Source: Clostridiales bacterium (GTDB lineage: Bacteria > Bacillota > Clostridia > Christensenellales > CAG-314). From it: a DNA stretch of 10,443 nucleotides. The position numbers and the translations under genes are program-made. Below, one piece after another: positions 5,227 through 10,443 of the stretch. Every line of letters begins with the position of its first letter. Positions within the stretch are counted from its first letter, which is position 1. The stretch covers positions 3,708-14,150 of the forward strand of contig DPQS01000046.1 in assembly GCA_003537755.1 (NCBI GenBank), in the 5' to 3' direction. The notes under the pieces were generated by a model, which worked only from the letters and a program-made list of their open reading frames with translations, did no database searches and had not been told where the DNA came from.

Positions 5227-7335
5227 CTAAACTTCAAGCACTACGGGCAAGACAACGGGGTTGCGCTTGAATTTATTGCGGAAGTACTTGCGCACTACAC
5301 GCTGCACCGCCGACTTGACGGTGGACATGCTTTGGCGATTGGCGTCGTTTGCCAGTTCCTCGCGCACAAGCGTCTTGATTTCCTCCGTCGGATTGACATT
5401 GTCGCCGTCCGCCTGGAAGAAACAGCCGCGCGAAACCACTTCCGGTCCGGACACGATGTCGTAGGTCTTTTTGTCCACGCCGACCACACACACCAGTATG
5501 CCGTCCTCGGCAAGGGACAGACGGTCTTTCAGCACGATGTTGCCGACGTCGCCCACACCCAAGCCGTCAACCATGATGTTGCCGCTTGCGATCTGACCAA
5601 CCACCTTAAATGTGTTTTTGTCCACTTCCACCACGTCGCCGATTTCCGGAATTATTATGTTGCTGCGCTTCTGCCCGAGTTTTTCCACAAGCATTGCGTG
5701 TTGCTTAAGGTGACGATACTCGCCGTGCACGGGAATGAAATATTTGGGCTTAATCAGCGTATACAGCAGTTTCAGTTCTTCCTGGCAGGCGTGCCCCGAT
5801 ACGTGTACGGCGGACAATGCCGAGTACACGACCACCGCGCCCAAGCGGTACAACTTGTTGATTACGGTGTACACGTCGCGCTCGTTGCCGGGGATTGGGT
5901 TGGCGGAAATTACGATTGTGTCGTTTGCGCCGATTGTAACTTTGTTAAATTCGCCGTCTGCCATACGGGTAAGCGCGCTCATAGGTTCGCCCTGGCTGCC
6001 TGTAGACAGTATTACAAGTTTGCCGTCCTCGATGTTGCCGATTTTGTCGATGTCCACGATCATGTCGTTGTCCACCGACATCTGCCCTACGCGGCAAGCC
6101 GTTTCGATGTACTTCACCATGCTGCGGCCGCTGATTGCGATTTTGCGTTTGTACAGCCGCGCAAGTTCTATTATCATACCCAGGCGGTCAACGTTGCTTG
6201 CAAAGGTAGCCACGATTATGCGACGCCCCTTTGCGTCCTGAAACACCTTGTTCATGGTGTCGCGCACAACCGATTCGCTCATAGTGTAGCCGGGCTTTTC
6301 CACGTTGGTGGATTCGCTCATAAGCAGCAACACGCCCTGTTTGCCGATTTCGGCAATGCGGTTGAGGTTCATAATTTCGTTGCCGAGCGGCGTGTAGTCT
6401 ACCTTGAAGTCGCCCGTATGGAACACCGTACCGACAGGCGTGCGCAGACAAATGGCGCAACTGCCCGCGACCGAGTGCGACACGTGGATAAATTCCGCCG
6501 TGAAGTCGCCAAGCGACACAATGCTTTTGTCCGAAACGGGCACAAAGTTGACGTTGTCCTGCGCGCTGTGTTCAAGCAGTTTGTTTTCAACAAGTCCAAG
6601 CGTCAGTCTGGTGCCGTACACGTCCACCTTGCCGCCCAGTTTTTTGACGACAAACGGCATCGCGCCGATGTGGTCCTCGTGTCCGTGGGTCAGCAAAATG
6701 CCCTTGATTTTTTCTCTGTGTTCTACAAGGTAACTGATGTCGGGTATTACTACGTCTACGCCGGGCATGTCGTTTCCCGGAAAGGACATACCTGCGTCCA
6801 GTATTACTATGCTGTCGCCGTATTCGAATACGGTCATATTTTTGCCGATTTCCCCTACGCCGCCGAGGAACATTATTTTCAGTTTGCCTCTCGGTTGCTC
6901 GTAGCGAAGCGGATTGCGTTGCGCCTGAATTTCCTGCGTGGGCGTTGTCGATGTAACCATAGACCCGTTACCTCCTTTTTTGCCCTTCTTCTTGCCGACG
7001 GCTTCGGTGCGCTCGGCTGTTGTTTTGTTGTTTGCTTTGCGACTTGCGTTTGCCGCCTTATTTTGTTTTTTTGTCGGTTGATTTGCCGTCGCGATTTGCG
7101 CCGTGACGTCCCCTTTGGTTTTATTTGCGGTATTCGCACTTTGCGGCTTTTTGTGTGCGTTGCCCGTACCGTCAAAGACGTTTTTTACGCCACCGCTGTT
7201 TCTGCCGCGCTTGCCGGCAAACGGAATATATTTGCCGCTTTTCTCGCCTGCGCGAGAGTCCACAAGAGAAAGACTTGTGGAATGACCGTCGTTGAGTGTG
7301 TCGCCCGACGGCTTACTTTTGTTGAAAAAACTCAT
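5227..7335 (-). CDS. rnj: Ribonuclease J with a long basic N-terminal extension
   Basis: RNase J is a metal-dependent 5'-3' exonuclease and endonuclease that matures rRNA and degrades mRNA in the cytoplasm. The metallo-beta-lactamase core starts near residue 150 (KLKIMFLGGVGEIGKNM). Zinc ligands are visible in LLTHGHEDHIG (His217, His219, Asp221, His222), His287 in VSHSVAGSC and Asp309 in FHTGDF. The beta-CASP part includes ATFASNVDRLG (376-386) and SGHACQEE with His515; PVHGEYRHL carries His537. The C-terminal domain is complete. The protein is 702 residues against a usual 550 to 560. The excess is residues 1-150, rich in Lys, Asn, Thr, Ala and Gly and probably disordered. The ATG at 7335 has AGAGG 11 nt upstream. 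A second start at Met126 (6960) has a perfect Shine-Dalgarno and would give a 577-residue enzyme of normal size. The gene stands alone with its own promoter, leader and terminator. Whether it is rnjA or rnjB cannot be decided. Confidence 0.96.
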   Translation of the reverse strand: MSFFNKSKPSGDTLNDGHSTSLSLVDSRAGEKSGKYIPFAGKRGRNSGGVKNVFDGTGNAHKKPQSANTANKTKGDVTAQIATANQPTKKQNKAANASRKANNKTTAERTEAVGKKKGKKGGNGSMVTSTTPTQEIQAQRNPLRYEQPRGKLKIMFLGGVGEIGKNMTVFEYGDSIVILDAGMSFPGNDMPGVDVVIPDISYLVEHREKIKGILLTHGHEDHIGAMPFVVKKLGGKVDVYGTRLTLGLVENKLLEHSAQDNVNFVPVSDKSIVSLGDFTAEFIHVSHSVAGSCAICLRTPVGTVFHTGDFKVDYTPLGNEIMNLNRIAEIGKQGVLLLMSESTNVEKPGYTMSESVVRDTMNKVFQDAKGRRIIVATFASNVDRLGMIIELARLYKRKIAISGRSMVKYIETACRVGQMSVDNDMIVDIDKIGNIEDGKLVILSTGSQGEPMSALTRMADGEFNKVTIGANDTIVISANPIPGNERDVYTVINKLYRLGAVVVYSALSAVHVSGHACQEELKLLYTLIKPKYFIPVHGEYRHLKQHAMLVEKLGQKRSNIIIPEIGDVVEVDKNTFKVVGQIASGNIMVDGLGVGDVGNIVLKDRLSLAEDGILVCVVGVDKKTYDIVSGPEVVSRGCFFQADGDNVNPTEEIKTLVREELANDANRQSMSTVKSAVQRVVRKYFRNKFKRNPVVLPVVLEV
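6958..6980 (-). promoter_or_regulatory. Internal Shine-Dalgarno and alternative start inside rnj
   Basis: The minus strand reads AAAAAAGGAGGT, then 9 nt, then ATG at 6960 (Met126). GGAGG occupies 6971-6975. The match to anti-Shine-Dalgarno is better than that of the upstream start. It falls inside codons for KKGGN of the low-complexity extension, so chance is possible, but its position directly before the conserved catalytic region would yield an enzyme of standard length. Confidence 0.55.
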
Positions 7336-7341
7336 GTATGA

Positions 7342-7676
7342 CTAAACCTCTTTTTTCCACCACAAAAAGACAATACAACTTAACTGCGCCGTGCCGCGGC
7401 TTTAAGCGGCGACAATGACAAAAGGTCGGTAGCAGACGACCGTTTGCCTGATTTTGCTTGCGCCTTTATGGCAAGCAACCGTGACCGACGTCGGTAGCAG
7501 ACAACGTCGGCGGTACTCGGACAGTAAGTTGATTGTATGCGACGGAACTAAATTTTTATGCTATAAACAAGGCGAACATCGTCGCGCTTGCAGTAACCTT
7601 AATTATGTATGCGCGGTTTTACCACTTGTTTTAAGTCAAAAAACATGGCAAAAAGCGACGCAAAAAACACTTTCCA
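7342..7676 (-). promoter_or_regulatory. Long structured leader of the RNase J mRNA
   Basis: About 340 nt separate the predicted transcription start from the rnj ATG. No supported open frame exists here. On the minus strand I see in order: a 6-bp stem GCGACG/CGTCGC (7585-7580 with 7544-7539); hairpin I, CCGACGT/ACGTCGG (7510-7504 with 7491-7485); a GCTTGCC-ATAAA-GG hairpin (7475-7455); hairpin II, GGTCG/CGACC (7441-7437 with 7428-7424), followed by TTTT; and a GC-rich CCGC/GCGG stem near 7410-7395. The loops of hairpins I and II both contain UCUGCUAC. No known riboswitch, T-box, RNase P, tmRNA or 6S consensus was recognised. A role in control of RNase J level is inferred from position only. 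Confidence 0.5.
7425..7505 (-). repeat. Two 16-nt direct repeats in the rnj leader
   Basis: The plus strand GTCGGTAGCAGACGAC (7425-7440) and GTCGGTAGCAGACAAC (7490-7505) agree in 15 of 16 positions and are offset by 65 nt. Each forms the loop and one stem arm of a different hairpin, with different stem partners, so the loop sequence is the conserved part. Confidence 0.75.
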
Positions 7677-7682
7677 AAATTT

Positions 7683-7711
7683 ATTATACAACAAACGGAC
7701 AAGTTTGGCAA
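7683..7711 (-). promoter_or_regulatory. rnj promoter
   Basis: The minus strand has TTGCCA (7706-7711), a 17-bp spacer and a perfect TATAAT (7683-7688). Transcription would start near 7676. The -35 box lies inside an inverted repeat (7693-7731). The string TTTGTTGTATAATA is shared exactly with the DUF4364 promoter at 8953-8966. Confidence 0.8.
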
Positions 7712-7735
7712 CCGTTTAATTGTGTCCGTTTTTTT
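7693..7735 (+). terminator. Inverted repeat with T-run over the rnj promoter: plus-strand terminator or operator
   Basis: AAACGGACA (7693-7701) and TGTCCGTTT (7723-7731) form a perfect 9-bp inverted repeat separated by 21 nt, and the plus strand continues with T residues to 7735. As RNA on the plus strand it would be a terminator, though no plus-strand gene is supported upstream. As DNA it brackets the rnj -35 box with half-sites about three helical turns apart, so it could equally be an operator. Confidence 0.45.
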
Positions 7736-7739
7736 GACC

Positions 7740-7880
7740 GTTAATAACCTGCCGATTTTAATTACAGACAAAGTTGCCCACGCAACATTTGTCTTTTTGT
7801 GCCACTTAAAAACAAAATACACAGACATCGGCGCAGGGCAGTAACGGCGGCTGTGCGGCGTTGGACACGCGAACTCAGAA
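7740..7880. other. Intergenic stretch with one plus-strand terminator-like hairpin
   Basis: The plus strand 7766-7798 folds as AGACAAA, GTTGC, loop CCAC, GCAAC, a bulged A, TTTGTCT, then TTTT. This is terminator-like on the plus strand only. The rest, including a GC-rich patch at 7827-7862, shows no gene, promoter or repeat that I recognise. Confidence 0.45.
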
Positions 7881-7923
7881 TCAAAATAAGCCCCACAGGG
7901 CGGACTGTTCCGCCATGCAGGGC
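7881..7923 (-). terminator. Terminator-like hairpin upstream of the rnj promoter
   Basis: On the minus strand GCCCTGCATGGCGGA (7923-7909), loop ACAG and TCCGCCCTGTGGGGC (7904-7890) form a stem of about 15 positions with wobbles and one mismatch, followed by TTATTTTGATT. The core GGCGGA/TCCGCC is perfect. It would stop transcripts arriving from the repeat cluster and the DUF4364 gene before rnj. Confidence 0.6.
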
Positions 7924-7992
7924 ATTTTCACAAAGAACTATATTTTCAAAAATTTTTCAACCGATTTTCTCAAAAAGTGTCGATATTTACAT

Positions 7993-8013
7993 GCGAAGCG
8001 GTCAAGCGTAGCC
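7993..8013. repeat. 21-bp direct repeat, left copy
   Basis: The sequence begins GCGAAGCGGTCAAG and ends CGTAGCC. It is identical over all 21 positions to 8326-8346. The two copies bracket the tandem units at 8016-8269. The GCGAAGCG core also belongs to the repeat at 1-116. Confidence 0.85.
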
Positions 8014-8015
8014 AT

Positions 8016-8137
8016 TGACACTCAGCTAATGAACTGACGGCGTAGATTGGTGCAACAGTGCCAGGCGGACAAGGGACACACCGCGAGCACGAATATTTTG
8101 CTAAAAAAAACAGAACTGAGGTCACAGATGCGTGCAG
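8016..8137. repeat. Tandem repeat unit A (122 bp)
   Basis: Runs from TGACACTCAG to GATGCGTGCAG. It aligns over its whole length with unit B, the main difference being a 10-bp insertion in B. Its ends are imperfectly complementary (TGACACTCAG near the start, CTGAGGTCA at 8116-8124, one bulged A), as in short inverted-repeat elements. It contains a run of eight A (8103-8110), a T-run on the minus strand. No coding frame is conserved between the units. Confidence 0.85.
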
Positions 8138-8269
8138 TGACACTCAACAAATGAACTGACGGCGTAGATTAGCGCAGATTGGCGCAACTGTGGCAGGCGG
8201 ACAAGATTACACACCGCAAGCACGAATTTTTTGCTAAAAAAATAGAACTGAGGTCACAGATGCGTGCAG
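8138..8269. repeat. Tandem repeat unit B (132 bp)
   Basis: A second copy of unit A directly abutting it. The 10 extra bases come from a small internal duplication (GCGCAGATTGGCGCAA at about 8172-8187). Blocks such as ATGAACTGACGGCGTAGATT and the final GAACTGAGGTCACAGATG are unchanged. The last 23 bases of unit B are also the left arm of the palindrome at 8247-8374. Confidence 0.85.
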
Positions 8270-8374
8270 ATGACGGCAACAGTTGACCGAGGCGCGAAGG
8301 CGTGTACAAAGACGTACACAACTGAGCGAAGCGGTCAAGCGTAGCCGTCAGATGTGCGCATATGTGACCTCAGT
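8239..8374 (-). terminator. 128-bp imperfect palindrome overlapping the DUF4364 stop codon, likely its terminator
   Basis: The arms 8247-8307 and 8314-8374 are complementary in exact register around a 6-nt loop (8308-8313). Paired blocks are 12, 5, 7, 7 and 6 bp, separated by symmetric internal loops of 1, 6, 5 and 12 nt; by eye 46 of 61 positions pair. On the minus strand the stem starts within the last sense codons of the DUF4364 gene, includes its TGA stop, and ends in TTCTATTTTTTT, so it can act as an intrinsic terminator. Its length and regularity are unlike an ordinary terminator, and its left arm is shared with the tandem units, suggesting a mobile repeat that inserted at the gene end. 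Confidence 0.75.
8326..8346. repeat. 21-bp direct repeat, right copy
   Basis: Identical to 7993-8013 and in the same orientation. It sits in the right arm of the 128-bp palindrome, just before the DUF4364 stop codon. Confidence 0.85.
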
Positions 8375-8906
8375 CCATGAGGGTTTCGGAAATCTTGCTG
8401 TACACCACCGGCGCCTTTTCCTGCCAACTCTTTTCGAGATACTTTGCCATACTTCTCGTCATTACGTTGATTTTCACTTCCAGGGTCGTCTTGGTTGGTT
8501 CGACAATCTTCAAAATTACGTCGTAGGTGCCGTCCTGGCATTTTTCGTAGGTTGCAACGTAGTCCTGCTTGCGACGATAAACTATACGTTTCTTCTTGAT
8601 GTCGTCGCTGATAAGTTGCCGAACGCTGCCCGGGATACGCGTGTAAAAGTTTTTCAGGCACCACCTGCCCTCGGCTGTCAGGTCGTAAAGTTCCTCACCG
8701 CCGCCGTTTGGGACGCTTTTGTACACAAAGCCGTTTTGCACTACTTCGTACAGTGCCTGCTTGCAGTTGGTGTAATCTATCCAGTTGTTTTTGTAACTGC
8801 ACAAATCGATGACGGTAGACTCGGTAAGGGCAGTTTCCATCTTGTCGAACACAAACAGCAGTATCAATTTATTTTGTGTAGAATCCTGGGTAATACCGGT
8901 GTCCAT
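8370..8906 (-). CDS. DUF4364 family protein, probable winged-helix DNA-binding regulator
   Basis: The 178-residue protein matches the clostridial DUF4364 pattern as I know it. An N-terminal segment NKLILLFVFDKMETALTEST leads into a winged-helix-like domain (about 12-90), with recognition-helix region YTNCKQALYEVVQNGFV (45-61) and wing ending in YDLTAEGRWCL (74-84). A C-terminal alpha/beta domain follows, with strand-like DYVATYEKC and YDVILKIVEP and final helix KSWQEKAPVVYSKISETL. No enzyme motif or membrane segment is visible. The start ATG at 8906 has GGAGGG six nt upstream. The gene has its own promoter with a 13-bp palindrome at the -35 box, compatible with autoregulation. The upstream ECF genes end 96 bp before it, so it may also receive read-through. 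Family functions are not established; DNA binding is inferred from the fold-like pattern. Confidence 0.85.
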   Translation of the reverse strand: MDTGITQDSTQNKLILLFVFDKMETALTESTVIDLCSYKNNWIDYTNCKQALYEVVQNGFVYKSVPNGGGEELYDLTAEGRWCLKNFYTRIPGSVRQLISDDIKKKRIVYRRKQDYVATYEKCQDGTYDVILKIVEPTKTTLEVKINVMTRSMAKYLEKSWQEKAPVVYSKISETLMD

Positions 8907-8953
8907 TTTCAGCCCTCCGTAAAGTTGTCCCCGCCAAATTGCGAGCGGACACT

Positions 8954-8982
8954 ATTATACAACAAAAGTCGTTGTTTAACAA
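8954..8982 (-). promoter_or_regulatory. DUF4364 gene promoter
   Basis: The minus strand has TTGTTA (8977-8982), a 17-bp spacer and perfect TATAAT (8954-8959). The predicted start near 8947 leaves a 40-nt leader with a possible TGTCC/GGACA hairpin before the GGAGGG ribosome binding site. Confidence 0.75.
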
Positions 8983-8983
8983 C
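8971..8983. promoter_or_regulatory. Palindrome at the -35 box, candidate operator
   Basis: GTTGTT-T-AACAAC is a perfect 13-bp palindrome overlapping the -35 hexamer of the DUF4364 promoter, a classic repressor position. The flanking sequence also allows a longer, AT-rich imperfect hairpin that could act as a weak terminator for the ECF genes. Confidence 0.5.
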
Positions 8984-9001
8984 AGTTTTTCCAACTTTTG
9001 C

Positions 9002-9751
9002 TCAAAAATTTTCCGTGACGATTTCAGGAACGTTATTACCGCCGCCGAACACGCCGAACTTCAACTTGACGCGAGTAAGCCGTCTGTCCATAGGTTTGTA
9101 CAGCACCAGAAGAAAAATGACGTTACTCACTGCGTACTCGATCGTAAACGGCAGCGACGTCGTAAGAGCCGCAAGGTACGCCTGCCAGACAAACTCACCG
9201 GTCATTGATACAGCCGACCAGACGTCCATAATCGCGCTGTACAAAACGCCGACGAAAAAGCCGACGACAACAAGTAAAGGCAACGTCACCTTGCCAAGTT
9301 TTTTGTTGAAAAAGACAAGCCCGGACAAAAAGCCGCCAAGCCCCCAGGCGAGCATCTGAAAGGGCGTCCATGGTCCCTGACCGTAAAAAATGTTGCTGAT
9401 AAGCGCGGACAACGCGCCGGTAACAAAGCCTGCTTCCGCGCCGAAATAGGCACCGGTAATTATCGTGACGGCAGCCACGGGTTTGAACCCCGGAATCGGC
9501 GCAAACACAAGCCGCCCGACAACGGAAATCGCCGTCATTACGGCAAGTGCGACCAACTCGCGCACGGTGTTGTCGCCGCGCTCGAACGCGACGAAAAACG
9601 GGAGGAGCGCAGCCGCGGCAATGGCGACGGAAACAAGCAGATACTGTCTGTCGGAAAGCAGACAAACGCCTGCCGCAACAAATAGCGGCGTAATTACGAC
9701 GGCGCAGATTATCGACGCGACAAAGCCGATTTTTTTGCGACGGACGTTCAT
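9002..9751 (-). CDS. ECF transporter substrate-binding membrane subunit (S component)
   Basis: The S component is the membrane protein that captures a vitamin or other micronutrient for an energy-coupling-factor ABC importer. The 249-residue protein has about seven hydrophobic spans (roughly 9-31, 37-55, 65-80, 93-120, 129-148, 156-178, 195-218). The region RELVALAVMTAISVVGRLVF followed by PIPGFKPVAAVTIITGAYFG, then SNIFYGQGPWTPFQMLAWGL (119-138), is a pattern I associate with clostridial S components. The first two spans are an N-terminal addition to the usual six-helix core. The ATG at 9751 overlaps the ATPase stop by 4 bp (ATGA), and GAGG lies 7 nt upstream, so translation is coupled. The dedicated ATPase next door marks a group I ECF system; the T component is not in view. 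The substrate cannot be told from this sequence. Confidence 0.85.
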   Translation of the reverse strand: MNVRRKKIGFVASIICAVVITPLFVAAGVCLLSDRQYLLVSVAIAAAALLPFFVAFERGDNTVRELVALAVMTAISVVGRLVFAPIPGFKPVAAVTIITGAYFGAEAGFVTGALSALISNIFYGQGPWTPFQMLAWGLGGFLSGLVFFNKKLGKVTLPLLVVVGFFVGVLYSAIMDVWSAVSMTGEFVWQAYLAALTTSLPFTIEYAVSNVIFLLVLYKPMDRRLTRVKLKFGVFGGGNNVPEIVTENF

Positions 9752-10443
9752 CGTAAAACCTCACTTGGCGCACGCCTGTTTCTGACAAGAATTTTCGCCG
9801 CTTCGTCCACCGTTACCGCGTCGGCAAGCAGGCCTTTCGTCAGTCTGCGCGCAGCCGTAGTGTAGTAAGTATTGGCAACAAAAAACTCGCGATTTTTCAA
9901 TACGGTTGTGATTTTTCCGTCAAAAAACATTGCGCATCGGTCGGCAACGACAGAGGCAAATTCGACGTCGTGGGTCACAAGTACGATTGTTTTTCCTTGG
10001 CTTTTAAGTGCCGACAAAAGACCCGCGAACTGTGACTTCGCGTAGGCGTCAAGCCCCTTTGTAGGTTCGTCGAGAAGCAAAATTTTCGGGTCGGTAAGCA
10101 ACACTTTGCCGAGTGCGAGGCGTTGCTGTTCACCACCGGAAAGGTCATACGGATGCTGTCCGAAAAGGTGTTCGATGCCCACCGCTTTTGCAACTTCGGC
10201 GGCTTTTTCGGCGGCGGTCTTTTTGTCGCGATAAATGATTACGGCAAGTTCCGACAGTTCCTCTTCAACGGTGTTTGCAACAAACAAATCCTGCGGATTT
10301 TGTGTAAGCAACGTCAGGTTGCCGCGATACAGTTTGTCGCCGAATTCCTTGATTTTTTTTCCAAAGAGGCGGTACTTGCCCTTGTACATACGCAGGCTTG
10401 CGGCAAGCACCCGAAGCAGCGTTGTTTTGCCCGCGCCGTTTGC
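9748..10443 (-). CDS. ECF transporter ATPase, C-terminal part (runs off the window)
   Basis: The visible 231 residues form a nearly complete ABC ATPase domain that powers the ECF importer. The window edge cuts inside the Walker A motif, of which ANGAGKTT remains. Then come the Q-loop TQNPQDLF (47-54), signature LSGGEQQRLALGK (101-113), Walker B ILLLDEPTKGLDA (121-133) and the H-loop histidine in VLVTHD (158). The tail FFVANTYYTTAARRLTKG and AVTVDEAA after the ATPase core resembles the end of clostridial ECF proteins that fuse two ATPase domains, so this is probably the second half of such a protein; the missing upstream sequence must decide. The apparent start at 10410 (GTG) is only an in-frame valine codon within the domain. 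The stop overlaps the S-component start. Confidence 0.9.
   Translation of the reverse strand, partial: ANGAGKTTLLRVLAASLRMYKGKYRLFGKKIKEFGDKLYRGNLTLLTQNPQDLFVANTVEEELSELAVIIYRDKKTAAEKAAEVAKAVGIEHLFGQHPYDLSGGEQQRLALGKVLLTDPKILLLDEPTKGLDAYAKSQFAGLLSALKSQGKTIVLVTHDVEFASVVADRCAMFFDGKITTVLKNREFFVANTYYTTAARRLTKGLLADAVTVDEAAKILVRNRRAPSEVLR

Noticed and set aside
5332..7341. 669-codon plus-strand open frame opposite rnj, and the 512-codon frame opposite uraA (2070-3608)
   Set aside because: Both mirror well-supported minus-strand genes. Their translations are rich in His, Val and Cys, as expected from reading a gene backwards, and have no family motifs.
7342..7676. RNase P RNA, tmRNA, 6S RNA or T-box in the long rnj leader
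   Set aside because: I looked for their conserved strings (GAGGAAAGTC, the tmRNA tag and CCA-type end, the T-box AGGGTGGAACC element) and found none.
7454..7744. 96-codon plus-strand frame in the rnj leader region
   Set aside because: No Shine-Dalgarno, no recognisable motif, and it runs through a terminator-like hairpin at 7693-7735 and over the rnj promoter.
7631..7828. 65-codon minus-strand frame over the rnj promoter
   Set aside because: It has no ribosome binding site or motif, and it overlaps the inverted repeat and the promoter.
8016..8269. CRISPR array
   Set aside because: There are only two units, they abut with no spacers, and the repeat length of 122-132 bp is far outside the CRISPR range.

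Overview
The window looks like chromosomal DNA of an uncultured Clostridia-type Firmicute. Supporting signs are a DUF4364-family protein (a clostridial family), RNase J, a PyrR-type attenuator in front of pyrR, a clostridial-type uracil permease, an ECF transporter, AGGAGG-type ribosome binding sites and sigma-A-like promoters (TTGnnn, 17 bp, TATAAT). Every supported gene is on the minus strand, so transcription runs from high to low coordinates. The long plus-strand open frames are shadows of the real genes.

Layout in transcription order. 10443-9002: the C-terminal part of an ECF transporter ATPase (cut by the window edge), overlapping by 4 bp with the gene for its membrane S component. 8906-8370: a DUF4364 winged-helix-type protein with its own promoter and a palindrome at the -35 region. 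8374-7993: a repeat cluster made of a 128-bp imperfect palindrome that begins inside the DUF4364 stop codon, two tandem units of about 125 bp, and a 21-bp direct repeat bracketing the set. 7923-7336: a terminator-like hairpin, a consensus promoter and a roughly 340-nt structured leader for RNase J. 7335-5227: RNase J with an unusual basic, low-complexity N-terminal extension of about 150 residues and a perfect internal Shine-Dalgarno before Met126, closed by a strong terminator.

5004-2341: a pyrimidine unit. It has a promoter, a three-part attenuator with a recognisable but divergent PyrR-binding loop, pyrR, an intergenic region with a duplicated hairpin and a palindrome, the uracil permease uraA, and a strong terminator. 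PyrR would sense UMP/UTP and bring uracil uptake under the same attenuation.

2340-2115: an orphan membrane-anchor tail that looks like the 3' end of a lost surface-protein gene, with its own terminators. 1823-210: malQ (4-alpha-glucanotransferase) with its own promoter, most likely starting at TTG. malQ lies between two inverted copies of a roughly 42-bp repeat (4-45 and 2050-2089), and the copy at the window start adjoins a TGAGCGAAGCG-type intergenic repeat.

The most interesting material is non-coding: the rnj leader with two hairpins showing the same loop, the palindrome and repeat cluster at 7993-8374, and the diverged pyr attenuator. Alignments and RNA pairings were done by eye; no folding or database search was run.
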